DNA from: Zeus faber
Taxonomy: Eukaryota; Chordata; Actinopteri; Zeiformes; Zeidae
DNA: 64,000 bases
Direction: 5' to 3'
Assembly (NCBI GenBank): GCA_960531495.1
Contig: OY482860.1
Span: 15,374,106-15,438,105, forward strand
The notes under the pieces were generated by a model that did not search any database, had not been told where the DNA came from, and saw only the letters and a program-made list of their open reading frames with translations. The position numbers were made by a program, and so were the translations under genes. Every line of letters starts with the position of its first letter. Position 1 is the stretch's first letter. Shown here piece by piece: positions 14,100 through 26,577 of this stretch.

Positions 14100-14630
14100 C
14101 ATGGTATTTCTTCAAAATGTTTATAAGCGAATTTCAAGTACTTGTGGTCGACCATCCAAAGCAGCTGAGAGAGGTGAAGAAGAGAGTAGTGGTCGGTAGG
14201 ATGGTAGTGAGACCAGCCAGGTTGTACGGTTTAGAGGCGGTGGCACTGACAAAAAGGCAGGTGGCTGAACTGGAGGTGGCAGAGTTGAGGACGTTGGACG
14301 TTTTCATTGGGAGTGACAAGGACGGACAGGATAAAGAATGAGTACAATAGAGGGACAGCTCAGGCCAGATTGAGATGGTTTGGACACGCGTGTAGGAGAG
14401 ATGAGAGTCACATTGGGAGAAGGAGGCTGAAGATGGAGCTGCCAGGCAAGAGGAAAAGAGGAAGGCCAAAGAGAAGGTTTATGGAGGTGATGAGGGAGGA
14501 CATGCGGGCGGTTGGCGTAAGGGAGGAAGATGCGCAGAACAGAAGGTATTGGAGGCAGATGATCCGCTGTGCCGACCCCTAACGGGAGCAGCCTAAAGAA
14601 GGAGAAGAAGAAGAAGTTTATAAACGAATT
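14100..14630 (+). pseudogene. 3' end of an RTE-like LINE reverse transcriptase
   Basis: Two overlapping frames give the C-terminal region after the polymerase domain: a stretch resembling RLYGLEAVALTKRQ, then RLRWFGHACRRDE, PGKRKRGRPKRRFMEV and REEDAQNRRYWRQMIRC. This ordered pattern is typical of LINE polyproteins in fish and invertebrates. At least one frameshift separates the two parts (near 14310-14340), and the polymerase core is missing. The copy ends in a (GAA)n-type tail at about 14600-14618, as RTE-type elements do. It is 5'-truncated and dead. Confidence 0.8.
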
Positions 14631-15850
14631 TCATTGTAGTTTTATGTAAAACATGCATCACCACCGTGACGGACCAATTGATAGGAGCTGTCACCATTGT
14701 TTGCTCTGTGGGGCTCCTCTGATTGCTAAAATAAATGCGCTCCGAGAACGTGCGTCCGCGTCACTTGTGGTCATATCACCAGCAGCGCAAACATTTCCAA
14801 GATTTTCAAGCGGGCAAAGAGCCAGGAAAGGCTGGCAACTGCTGATTTTGACACGTGCTTCCATGTGATTTTCACTATCTTGGGAAATTTGAAAGAAACT
14901 CACAAGCGGTTATAAATTGTTATTCTAAAATGTATTTCATGTCTGACTCCGGACGTCAAGTGTTTTTTTCCCTTCTCCATGTGACAGGACATAATTTCCG
15001 TGCGCTCCATGCCAAAGAAAAGTGAATAAACATGGAGGCGAGCCAGGAACACAAGTCCCCGGGGCAAGGCAGAAATATTTTGTCCGCTTTCATGGTGGAG
15101 GGGATGCTTAATTACAGGCCAAATTAGAAGGCACGTTCAAAAACGAGTAAAAAAAAAAAATCTAAAAATCACACAGCCCCGTTGCCCTTTTCTCACTTGC
15201 GTGCAAGCGAGCGACATGCACATGGAATCGTGGCATCGCAGCCAGCGGGCTCCTGTGCTGTTACTGCAGCCACCCCAAAAACGATCCAGTCGCTTGATAA
15301 TTATTCTGTCTGGACAGAGCGGATAATGGTAACGGGTCTAAAAAGTGAATCAGTGTTTTCTGCCTCACACAACCCCTCTTACCGCCTGTGGGTTCCTCAA
15401 AAGGTCCAATCTATATCTAATCTATAACGGCATATGAACCGCATAGCACAGTGCTGCAGTCTTCACCTCGGCTATTTCTCGATGGAAAGATCCCAGACAC
15501 AAACAGCCTTCCGGGACCATGTGACTCCGACCGAGTTTCCCCCGAAACCAGTGTTTGTGCACGTACTGTACATGAAGATAGCCATCTGCTGCGCTGAGCA
15601 AGTGCAGCCTGTGCCCTTGTCAGATCCTGCAGAAAAACACCGCCAAGCCCCTCGGGCGCGTGGATTTAGCGACGGGGTATTCGAGGCTAAAACAAACAAA
15701 CAGACAAACACATTAGCGCTCTAAAGGGTGGCGTTGTCCGGGCCGAAGCGATTCGAACGCGGGGCAGCGGACATTCATATGCAAAGACAGGGCTGCCTGT
15801 TTGCTTGTGACTGTTACCTCCTCTGGTAGAGTGCTTCTGTGGCGCATTTA
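14631..15850. other. Intergenic, no gene seen
   Basis: No supported exon, repeat array or transposon end was found in this stretch. Confidence 0.45.
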
Positions 15851-15883
15851 AAGGGGACCTTTTATGCCTTTTCTTACGTTCTG

Positions 15884-15885
<2 letters not shown>

Positions 15886-15942
<57 letters not shown>
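15886..15942. repeat. (AT)n microsatellite
   Basis: Alternating AT of about 57 bases followed by a T-run. Confidence 0.95.
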
Positions 15943-15950
<8 letters not shown>

Positions 15951-15975
15951 TCTTTTATTTTATTTAATTTTTTTT

Positions 15976-16222
15976 ACCTGTGCTGTCAGCATGCTGGGCA
16001 TACAACACAGAGTATTTGTATGCCATTTGCATCCAGGACAGAGTTAGTCAGCAAGTGGAGTTCAAGTTCTCAACCTGCAATGCCCTTTATTCATTCTTAA
16101 ATCATCAAGAACTGCTGCAATACCTCTGTCCTGTGGATGCCCTGTAGAAGGACAAGAGCACAGTTTTGGTTATGGAGAGCTACCACCAACCCAACTCTTT
16201 GGAGAACTATTTATCATGTTTG
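15976..16222 (+). repeat. Dispersed repeat family A, copy 1
   Basis: Begins near acctgtgctgtcagcatgct and ends near atgtttgggtctataaac. The same ordered text is found as reverse complement at 38230-38510, and a part of it at 19790-19905. No coding capacity; the parent element is not identified. Confidence 0.75.
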
Positions 16223-17080
16223 GGTCTATAAACATCTGATCACTACTCCAAGAGGGGGAGAATTACTATGGTGAGACAAATAAACATAGAAACAAACAAC
16301 ATTTACACAAAAACGTGAACACTGGACGCCAACATGTATTGAAAAATGTATTTCTGTCATATATATATAATGTTAGAATGTCGGATGTTCGTATGAGACG
16401 TGGCCAAAGTGTCAAATAATGAGGTAAACGAATGACGAGGTAATCGCTGGGAAGAAAACGCTCAGGGTTTTCCGACTGCTCTCTTTTCAAAGGATTTTTC
16501 TATTTGGTCGTCTGCCTAATCAGATCCGCTGTGCGTTTCTCCAAACAGTACTAAAATGAAACTAGTGTGTTTTTATTGTTGATGTATATATTTTATTTCA
16601 TTTTTACGACGTTGACACGAAACAAAAAAGCCCCGCGTGTGCGAGAGTTACGGTGCAGTGTCCCCGTCTCCCACAAGCCTGGAGCGCGGCACCGAAGGTC
16701 GGAACAAACCTTTTAAACGAGGCCTTGTTATTCTCATATGAGTGAAGATTCAACCACTGGTTTGCGTATTTCTCCACTCACATTCGTCCAGAAACAGATT
16801 TTGGTGCACCGATAAGGTGAGATCAGTGAAAGTTAGAAGAGTAAATAAAACGGAAGCCGGAAGCCATGCTCAAATGCCATTGGCCCACAGAACGAGGGGC
16901 CTCGGGAGGGTGGCTCCACCCACTAAACAGAGCGTCCTGGAATGAGGATGGGTTAAAGGTGTGTTAGAATGGCTCTAATGTATTTTCTGAGTGGTATTTT
17001 TAACCAAAAAAAAAAAAATATTAATATTGCTGGGGCCTCAAAGACCTGTAAAAAAAGAAAAAAGAATAATAGGTCCCCTT

Positions 17081-18107
17081 CAAGACCAACAATCAACACA
17101 ATCAATTATATACACTAGCTAGTCATTATGTCATTATGGTTAAAGATACATTCAAAAAAATATAATAATCAGATTGGGAAAAGAGTACATTTCAAGGAGA
17201 TGGATGTTCTACGCGAGCAGAAAGGATTTGATATGATGTGTATCAATTATGCAGTAGCCCAAAAGTGGAGCGCACAGGATGGAATGATGCACTGACGTTC
17301 AGACTTGGCTCGGAGGAGGGAAGAAATCAATACTGCACTAAAAACATTCTGTTCTGGAAGATTACAATCACCGTCACTCATGCGTTTTATTTTTTATTTT
17401 TTCTCGATTTCTAGACAAATTGGTCATGGTGCGTCCAAAAAAGTTATGAGTCACTCCATACAAATTTGGTTCTGTTCGGAGGGGCTCACTGTCAAAGGGA
17501 TTCAATTCTTAATGATGGTTTTAGTTATTGTCCCTTGCCCGCATAGGAAATCAAGAGCAAATCTATTGATACATTTTCCACACGCGGCTTTAAAATGATA
17601 GAACAGACATAAACATGCTATAGTGTGACTTCCCAAGCGCGCCCCCGCGCTGGTCTGTGAAACTCGAGTAGTGAATGTCCGTCACACCTTCACGGCTTTA
17701 TAAACAAAGCAGACGTTGAAGCAAGAGTATGGCGACGGATTCAAAGCACGCCGGCAAAACATTTCGCTCTGAGCAGTTCCCAGCAGTGGAATATTTACAA
17801 CGTGCCATTATGTAAGAGAGCCCAAAACCGACTTTGACACATCTAATAGCACCTTCAACGGGCTCGCTGTGAGCAATTTCCACGCGTCGGGGCGGCCGAT
17901 GCCTCCTTCTCATAAAGTCTGCCGCCTGTCAACAGGCTCCCAGCCGTGTTTGTCTGGGCGTCAGCCGTTATAATTAGGCTGCAATCAGCCTCTCCATTCT
18001 CAAGCCGAGCCTCTGCGATAGAGCTCGATTTGAGGAGCTTAACGACTGGAGGCTGTTGATACAGGGGGTTGAATATCCCTCTCCTACACACACATGGAGG
18101 AGTGGAG

Positions 18108-18151
<44 letters not shown>

Positions 18152-18371
18152 AGAGAGAGAGGGAGAGAGAGAGCCTATCAACAGCATCGCTCTCCCTGCT
18201 GATTCATTGCTCTTGTCGTTCCAAATGTGAGGTGTGTGTGTGTGCGTGTGTGTGTGCACGCGTGTGTGTGTCTACCTGTTCAGGTGTGAGCCAACAGTAT
18301 GTGTGTGAACTATTTACTAAATGCAGTCTATCAATATACAGCATGCTTGTAAGTTCCTTTTGGTAAAAGAT
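17081..18371. other. Intergenic with (GA)n and (GT)n tracts
   Basis: No exon was recognised. A GA-rich tract lies at 18111-18172 and an interrupted (GT)n tract at 18232-18272. Confidence 0.5.
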
Positions 18372-18423
18372 GATTTGCATCTGTAAACCTGATCCTCTCA
18401 TTTCCGGGAGGCATGGCGCTCCG
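18372..18423 (-). repeat. Conserved block beside a GT microsatellite, copy 2
   Basis: Read on the minus strand it gives gcgccatgcctccc followed by ccggaaatgagaggatcagg, matching copies at 6635 and 24480 except for one base. The microsatellite starts within a few bases. Confidence 0.7.
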
Positions 18424-18544
<121 letters not shown>

Positions 18545-18879
18545 GGACTGTGTGTGGTCTGTCTGGGGGTTTCCTCCCAACCCCCAGCACCTTTCTGAGA
18601 AAGCCTTGTTCTACTTGGTTGTGGCTTCCACACACTTACGACAGACAACAGAACGTGTTCGGCGACGGACTTTTTTTTTTTAACCGTTTACTGAACGTTT
18701 ACTCGTCATTGTAATGGCTGGTTCCCTGACATGATATAACACGTTTTACATTTGCCCAAAACTTTTATGGGCTAAGATAATGTCCTTCGTTTGTCGCAGT
18801 GGAAATTTGTTTGAACGTATTTCACAACCTATTGGAGTCATGGTGATGAATGCGACTCCATAAAGCTGACCCCCCAAGG

Positions 18880-18952
18880 CAGACAGACAGATAGACAGAC
18901 AGGCGGACAGACAGACAGACAGGCAGACGGACAGGCAGACAGACAGACAGAC
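18880..18952. repeat. (CAGA)n microsatellite with CAGG/CGGA variants
   Basis: Tetranucleotide tract with scattered substitutions. Confidence 0.9.
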
Positions 18953-19308
18953 ATATGACAGTAAAACAGTCAGATTTTTTAATAATAATTGTTTTTATTA
19001 TTATCATAATATAATTTATAATATTATAAGTATAATATTATTATAATATATATGATTATATTATAAAAGATCTATAGAAATGGCCTAAAATACGGAACAG
19101 TAGTAAGAACGGAAAACTGAAAAGTGAAAAAGTAAAAAATGTGCAACGAGTTGGACGGTATTAAATTGTATCGTGGCCCTTATCAAATCGGGACGTTTCC
19201 ATGGTTCCCCCACAGCTCCTGGTGAGTTCCTTTTCTACATTAGTTATCCTGGGATGTTGACGCAGTCCCCGATCTCACCCAACACTGCTGCCATTCAGCC
19301 CCAGCGAG

Positions 19309-19454
<146 letters not shown>

Positions 19455-19615
19455 CGGCTGAGGCCTTTCAGCAGACCAAACAGCTTTTCACACACATTCT
19501 CGTACTTTTATCGAAGTGAGGTCCGAGTAAATAAACGTAGAAAGTGTTTTTGTAAGTGTTACCATGTTTCTGGTGCACTTCTAAACCAACAAGTTGTCAT
19601 TTCAAGAACAGTAAA

Positions 19616-19616
<1 letters not shown>

Positions 19617-19651
<35 letters not shown>

Positions 19652-19711
19652 GCACGCACGCACACAGACACATACACACGCACACACGCACACGAAACCT
19701 GCACACGCACA
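19617..19711. repeat. Interrupted (CA)n / (GCAC)n microsatellite
   Basis: CA units pass into GCAC tetranucleotides and mixed CA text. Confidence 0.9.
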
Positions 19712-19789
19712 CAGGAAGCCCGGTTGAGGCGGTTTCAGAAGATGACCAAACGATTTCACCACTCGTGAAAAAAGGAGAAGGAAAGCAGA

Positions 19790-19905
19790 AATGGTTCTGC
19801 ACAACAACAAACTGTGCTCTTGTCATGCTCCGGGTCGTCCACAGGACAGAGTTGTTGCAGCAGTTCTTCATGAGTTAAAGAGTTGCAACTGCAGGTTGAG
19901 AAGTT
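19790..19905 (-). repeat. Dispersed repeat family A, copy 2 (partial)
   Basis: Matches the reverse complement of 16080-16180: shared blocks include aactgtgctcttgtcatgct, gtccacaggacagag and gcagcagttctt. Confidence 0.7.
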
Positions 19906-21044
19906 GAAGTTGAAATTGTTTTTTTTTTGTTGTTTTTTTGGTATTGAAATTGTACTTCCCTGGACTGAAACCAGTGACAGAGCCGCTCCTGACGTGACCA
20001 GCGCGGGTGAAGAATGTTTCGCGTTTGGAATCGATCGTCTCCCAAGACTCAAAGTGCAATTCAAGGTTTGCCAACGTCGCCACCTAGCGGACGAAACCGT
20101 GGACTTGCAGCTCCAGAGGTTTTAGGTCGACGGGTTTTATTGTAGGAGCAGGTATTTACATATTCATTACCTTTCCCTGCGTTGAATGCTAGTAGAAGCA
20201 CGGCTATTTTTTTTTTTTTTTTAATTCTCATCATAACAATATCACGAATGTTCTTAAAATAAAATACATTCTATTGTAACGCTGGGGGGAGTTGGATAAT
20301 TTGACGCCAAATTATACTTTACTCGCCCCTAAAAGATGCGAACGTTTTTTTTTACACTTTAACTGATTCTATGGTGGGAACAGAACAAAAACAGAACACT
20401 TTTTATTCTTTATTTTTAGATGTCTTTATTTCACCCCGTTTCCGAATTGAACGAAAGTCATTGGCCCTGGCCTGGGTACAGTTGGGACAATTTCGTCACT
20501 GAATCCTACGCGGCTTCAAGTTTCAGAAATCCAACATTTGCCCCCGACAAGTCTCTATTCCCGTTGTTACGAGGATCTATTTCAATGTTAATAGTAGTCA
20601 GAACAACACATCTTTATCTCGATGGTTATTATTATTTTAGCATGCCTCTGTATCCCCCCCCACTCTGTCCCGGTCCTTCTCTCCGCGGGCTCTTTCTGTC
20701 TCTTGTGTCTGTAGACGAGCCGCTGCGCCCCGCTCCGCCTCCGTGCTGGCCAGGGGCGTGGGGGGGGAGAAGGTGAAACGCTTATGTTTCCACGGTTATG
20801 CCACGGTTTGGGACGTTGCCGTCGAAAATACACCCCAACTGTATCCCCTTTCCGTTCACTGGTGGTCGGATCACACCGCCGGCGACAGGGCGCTGCGACG
20901 CACCGCTAATGGGGCGCGGCAGGTTTACGACTTTAATGCAAATGAGCAGCGCGGAGCCCCCGGCGGCAGCCAATAGGAGGGAAGACGCGCACTGACGGCA
21001 CCGATCCTTCGGAAATGAACGCGTCGTTTATGATTAGGCTGTTA

Positions 21045-21112
21045 AAACAAACAAACAAACAAACAAACAAACAAACAAACAAACAAACAAACAAACAAAC
21101 AAAGAAACAAAA
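21045..21112. repeat. (AAAC)n microsatellite
   Basis: About 15 units. Confidence 0.95.
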
Positions 21113-21880
21113 AAACTATCGGTAAAACAAGGAAAGCGTCATTCAATATTTCTCCAACACGGACAATTCTTTATTTTGAGGGACGAAGCGCAAGATCATT
21201 TACGTAATTTTTTTTTTCGAGAGGTAATTTATTATTATAATAATTGGTCAAACAGCTCCACCGTTTTCAAGTGAGAATCGATCTATATAATTTATAAATA
21301 TGGAAAGGGAGAGAGTTTGCGAGAGTGGGGGAAAAAAAGGGGGCGCACGTGCTTCTCCAGCCGCGGGTGGAGTTACTCAGGTGGAGGTGGTCTCATTCCA
21401 AGAAGCCCCCACGTGACGTGGGAGGGGGAGGCAAATCCGAACGGCTTGTTGATTCACACGTTTTTCTGAACCAGACAGCTCACAATAAACTGACCGGGTT
21501 GTCTTCCTGCACAGATTGTGTGTTTCGCGCTTTCACCAGAGACCCAAATGTATGTGGACAGGCACCGAAAAAGTGAGTTTTGAATAAGTGGCGACCTCGT
21601 TCCAACCGAAGAGTTCACGATACGGATAGTGAGACACGGGAGAGGAGAGGTGCCCTCGGTATCAGAGGGTGAGCCACCCTGTTATGTGTATTCACAGGGA
21701 CATCTCAGCCTTTGCATCATAAACACGACATAGGTTTACATTGCCATGGCAAAAGAAATACCAAGAGGCAAGTTAAAAGTAGTAAAGCTCACCTTCAGAT
21801 AAGGACATAAACTAAAATACAGACAAAAAATGTTTAAACCTCTTAAAGTAGAAAATGCTAAAGGTGACCTAAAATATATA

Positions 21881-22707
21881 CACCGATCAGCCTTAACATT
21901 AAAACCACCACTAATAACCACTAATATTGTGTAGTTCCCCCTCGTGTAGTCCCCCCCTTCTGAAGGTGTCCTGTGGTATCTGGCACCAAGACGTTAGCAG
22001 CAGATTTTTAAGTCCTGGAAGTTGTGGGGTGGGGTCTCCATGGATCAGGCTTGTTGTTCCAGCACATCCCACAGATGCTCCATCAGATCGGACCCTAACC
22101 TCAGTCATTCACATGATGAAGAAACACGATTCATCAGACCTGGGCAACCTTCTTCCATTGCTCCATGGTCGAGTTCTGATGCTCACGTGTCAGCACAGGA
22201 GCACTCTGACCGGTCTGCAGCTACGCAGCCCCATACGCAGCAAGCTGTGATGCACTGTGTGTTCTCACACCTTTCTATCACAGCAGCATGGACTTTTTCA
22301 GCAATTTGTGCTTCAGTAGCTCTTGTGTGGGATCGGACCAGACTGGCTAGGCTTCTCTCCCCTCGCACATCAGTGAGCCTGTGCGCCCGTGACCCTGTCG
22401 CCGGTTCACCGGTTGTCATTCCTTGGGCCACTGTTGGTAGGTACTAACCACTGCATACTGGGAACCCTCCACAAGACCTGTTGTTTTGGAGATGCTCTGA
22501 CCCAGTCGTCTAGCCATCACAAATTGGCCCTTGTCACTCAGATCCTTACGCTTGTCCATTTTTCCTGCTTCCAACACATCAGCTTCAAGAACTGACTGTT
22601 CACTTGCTGCCTGACATATCCCACCCCTTGACAGGTGCCACGGGAGTGAGATGAGAAATGTTATTCACTTCACCTGTCAGTGGTTTTAATGTTGCGGCTG
22701 ATCGGTG
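21881..22707 (-). mobile_element. Internally deleted Tc1-like transposon
   Basis: The ends are caccgatcagcc at 21881 and ggctgatcggtg at 22707, an inverted repeat extending about 27 bp with two mismatches and flanked by TA, the Tc1/mariner target. Minus-strand frames retain a Tc1-type N-terminal region (22600-22180, including a [13 protein letters not shown]-like helix-turn-helix part) and a C-terminal scrap (LLLTSWCQIPQDTFR, 22000-21950). The DDE catalytic core that should lie between them is deleted. At 827 bp it is about half the length of a full element and cannot move by itself. Confidence 0.85.
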
Positions 22708-23595
22708 TATAACAGCGTTCATTCTAGCATTACAGAATTTAATTCAAGGACTTTCAAGTACTTGTAACAAATATAATACTTTTTCAACATGATGGTCTTT
22801 CAAAGATCAGAATGATCTTCATTAATTTTAATATAATATAATCTTACTCTTATTGTCTATTTTTGACCTTAGTATGAACAGTATATTATATATATAATTA
22901 ATCTCATTGGCATCTACGAATAAAATGTCTAAATCCAACCATGCTGGATTCATTTTTTACATTTCTCTGTGAAAGCGATTCTGGAAAACGTTTTATTACG
23001 ACATCATTATTCACTGCTGAATAATCACTCCACCACATCAAATCATTATTTTTTTGTAATGACATCAACAATCCTCACCCAAGAAGTGGATGATTGATTA
23101 ATTGATGGATTGATTTAAGGCAGCATTCCCCTTCACGTCTCCTGGGGAGGTCTCGCCCAAATCAGCTCAGCCCCGGACGCTTAGGCTGGACGGACGGGCG
23201 TCGGTATTGAGGGAGACAGGCTGCAGATGGACGCGGCGCTGCTACGCTGTCACAGACAACTTGTTTTGACAGGACAGGCCGGCTAAAGGGATTAGCACGG
23301 TTGGCACCGGGCCTCCGTCCTCCACCCACCCCCAAACTCTCAGGGGGCCATCCACCTGTGTGGCTAGGGCACGGGGAGAAGGCGGAGCGTGCCGGTGGAG
23401 AGGAACTGCTGTTTGAATCGGCTATATAACATGATGGACATTTCCAATATCAGGCCGACCTCATAACCCCTGACCTATACCTCTAAAATGAAAGCCTTTG
23501 GCGAAATATGTGTGGGAAAAGAAGCCAAAGCTAATCATCAGACGTGCACCCTGCAACAGGAATATTAGAAGAAAAAGTAAAGGATTGGGCAAATA

Positions 23596-23596
<1 letters not shown>

Positions 23597-23664
<68 letters not shown>
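23597..23664. repeat. (TTA)n microsatellite
   Basis: Pure trinucleotide tract of about 22 units. Confidence 0.97.
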
Positions 23665-23666
<2 letters not shown>

Positions 23667-23760
23667 TGTAATATATATTATTTATGAATAAATACATATG
23701 TACATATATATGTATTTATTTTAATTTGACTGAATTTCACCTAGTGTAAGTGTTCTCTGT

Positions 23761-23763
<3 letters not shown>

Positions 23764-23821
<58 letters not shown>
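23764..23821. repeat. (GT)n microsatellite
   Basis: Pure dinucleotide tract. Confidence 0.97.
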
Positions 23822-23825
<4 letters not shown>

Positions 23826-24479
23826 GTGTTCGTGCCATAACCAGGTAGGTATGTGTATTTTCAGCATATTCAGCATACTTTTCATGTATTCACAATTAAT
23901 ATACTAAAACCGTTTTTAAACTGAAACCACTTTATTTGCGCTGTGATAGAAGTTGGACCGGAGACATACTGCAGATATACAAATATCTTTTTTGTGTATT
24001 TTCTGTTACTTTTGGCCACCAAAATGCTGCCCCTTTAACAATTATACTAAAGTGCATCTTAGTTAGGTTAATGTTTCCATCTACTTTACAAGTGTAGCAT
24101 GTTTATAGGTGTAGCATATGAATGACTTGTGTACTACACCTGTACTTTAAATGAGCACATAAAAGTAGAAAAGAAGTACCAAAAAATATACGCACATAAA
24201 GATAAAGGCAAATCGGTAGAAATATACTGTTAACAGACTTTATGTACTTTCAGTGTGGGAAAAAATATATATTTTCCATCCAAAGATCCTGGTGGGTTGT
24301 TACACTGGTGATTGTTCCACTCCTGGCCTTTTCCCAAGGGCGACAGGTGTCTGTGACTTTGCTTGATACCTGTTTTGGTATTTAAGAAAGTTAATCCATA
24401 AATCTGATTTGGGGGCCTCAGGGTGGACAGCTGTCTCACTCTCAGTGGTGTCCATCAGGACCATATGTTGCCATCTGGA

Positions 24480-24563
24480 ACAAGCGCCATGCTCGCCGGA
24501 AATAAGAGGATCAGGCTTCCTGTGCGTATGTGTGTATGTGTGTGTGCGTGTGTGTGTGTGTGT
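24480..24563 (+). repeat. Conserved block plus (GT)n, copy 3
   Basis: gcgccatgctcg followed by ccggaaataagaggatcagg, then an interrupted (GT)n tract at 24525-24563. It lies about 170 bases before the fam161a start codon, so it may fall in the promoter or 5' UTR. Confidence 0.7.
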
Positions 24564-24688
24564 TCTGAGATAATCATGCAGATACAGATCTGTGAGTCTC
24601 GAGAAGAAGAAGAACAAGGAGAAGGAGAAGAAGAAGAAGAGGGAGGAGAAGGAGAACCCCTTTCACTTGGTTCCAGAAAGGAGCAGCG

Positions 24689-24787
24689 ATGTATCGATCC
24701 GTGTCGTTTGAAACCGAGGAGCTGATGGCGCTGTACGGAGGTGAAGAAGAATCCTTCTCCATCCCAGAGGAAGGGTGCACCAGCGAG
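24689..24787 (+). CDS. fam161a: fam161a exon 1 (coding part)
   Basis: Starts at an ATG with context gcagcgATG; 33 codons ending CACCAGCGAG, with donor gtgagc. The start [18 protein letters not shown] has no known domain, so the N-terminus rests on phase agreement and the strong donor. Confidence 0.65.
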
Positions 24788-26141
24788 GTGAGCTCTTTCC
24801 GCCTGCCAGACCGTCTGCGGCGGTACAAATACACTCACACACAGTGACTCTAAAAGCATAGAAGGATTTGCTCTTTAAAGTACCTCGTCATATCCCGTAC
24901 CCTGCATATAACGGTTAGCCATACTATAATACTTCAAACACGTTTTTCCCCCAGATGATGCTCAATGCATATCATGGTGTATACAAATTATGACAGTATG
25001 GGTGCTGTCATTGTTTTTTTTGTTGTTTTTTTTTCAAGTTTGAATTTGTCTATTTGTCTTGTCTTTAACGCATACTTTTTTGTGCTTGTCTGCTTGTCTT
25101 TTTATGTTTAATATTTTATTTTATTTTATTTTATTTTATTTATTTTATGAAATTCTTACTATGAAATGAAATTCTTCTATTGTGTTCCTTTTATGCCACT
25201 TACCCTACGTTGTAAATCATATCATAACCGTACCTCTTAAAAAGTGCTTTTTAAATAAAGATTTACTTCCTTACTTACTTAAAGAAATGGGACTGTTGGG
25301 ACACTGGAAATGTACGGGGGTATAAAGTATACATATTTGTATTGAAATGTAGTAGAGTAAATGTCATAAGCCTCGAAAACAGAATTTACCAGCGTAAGTA
25401 AGTACAGGTACTCGAAAAATGTACTTAAGTACAGTGAAAAAGTATTTGTACTTAGTTACTTTCCACCACTGCAGGGTGTGAATTTTAACTTTCATGGCTT
25501 TTATTCTAAATTCTCTGACGGATCGGTACCCATTCGCCCACTTGTCACGAAAAATAGTCTTTGCCGTTTGCCACTAACAGGTCGGTCACTCAGTATGTGT
25601 TGGTGACACTAAGGAGGTCACGCCACTGAGGATTAACCCACAAGTTAAATTAGTACCAGGGCTCGGTCAAAATTCGCGAGCAGCTTGTGCTCCATTTTTC
25701 ACAGTGGCACATCAAAAAAATACTCCATGGTAAACAATTTTGACCGCGATTTAAAACTCAATAAACATTTGCGTATTTCCCCAGTATTGGGGTGTTTACA
25801 CTGGAAGCTTGTCATACGGTGAAAGTGTCACAGGCTAATCAATTCTCACAGTTTATTTCATAAGTGATTGTATAGGGCCCTATATTCCTTTTTTTGGACG
25901 TGACCTTTTATTTTTCAGGTATTTTCCTTGTTTTTTTTTTTTTTTTTTTTCCCCTGTTATTTTGAGGTTATATATGCTGTTTGTCGACAATTTTAGTGTA
26001 TTATTGGATACAGTTACCTGTTAGGTTTATTGTATAATTTAGAAATTTTCCATGTCTTGCCATTTTCTTTTTTCATATTTTTATTGTACTGCTTTATTCT
26101 TAATTTGCCCATTGTTTTGATGTGAGCTGCTGGGACACTGC

Positions 26142-26212
<71 letters not shown>

Positions 26213-26494
26213 GTTCAAGTTCAAGAGATTATTTGTCACATACACACACATACGGTCGTACATATATGCAGTGAAATGTCATGACGCACAATAAGCTCTA
26301 TAAGCTCGAAAAATACGAAAAATTCTCAAATGTGCGTAATTGACACGCGGTGCTCGCGCAGGCGCCACAATCGCGATTCTGGGTTCCAAAATTATTAAAT
26401 ATAATTCATTGTCTGTGTTGTATTAAATATAAATCTGAATCCTCTTAAATGAAACTTAACCAGAACTTACCTCCAGTACTTACCTCACAGAGCT

Positions 26495-26577
<83 letters not shown>

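Larger units (their letters stand above)
15851..17080. mobile_element. Putative non-autonomous DNA transposon
   Basis: The left end aaggggacctttta (15851) and the right end aataataggtcccctt (ending 17080) are imperfect inverted repeats sharing the aaggggacct core, 1.23 kb apart. The interior has no transposase and holds an (AT)n tract (15886-15942) and a copy of another dispersed repeat (15976-16222), so it is probably nested. Confidence 0.5.
22708..24479. other. Intergenic upstream of fam161a
   Basis: Holds (TTA)n at 23597-23664 and (GT)n at 23764-23821. No exon or clear promoter element was recognised. Confidence 0.5.

Noticed and set aside
15740-15775. tRNA-like text around gattcgaac
   Set aside because: The T-arm does not pair properly and no acceptor stem or anticodon arm can be drawn.
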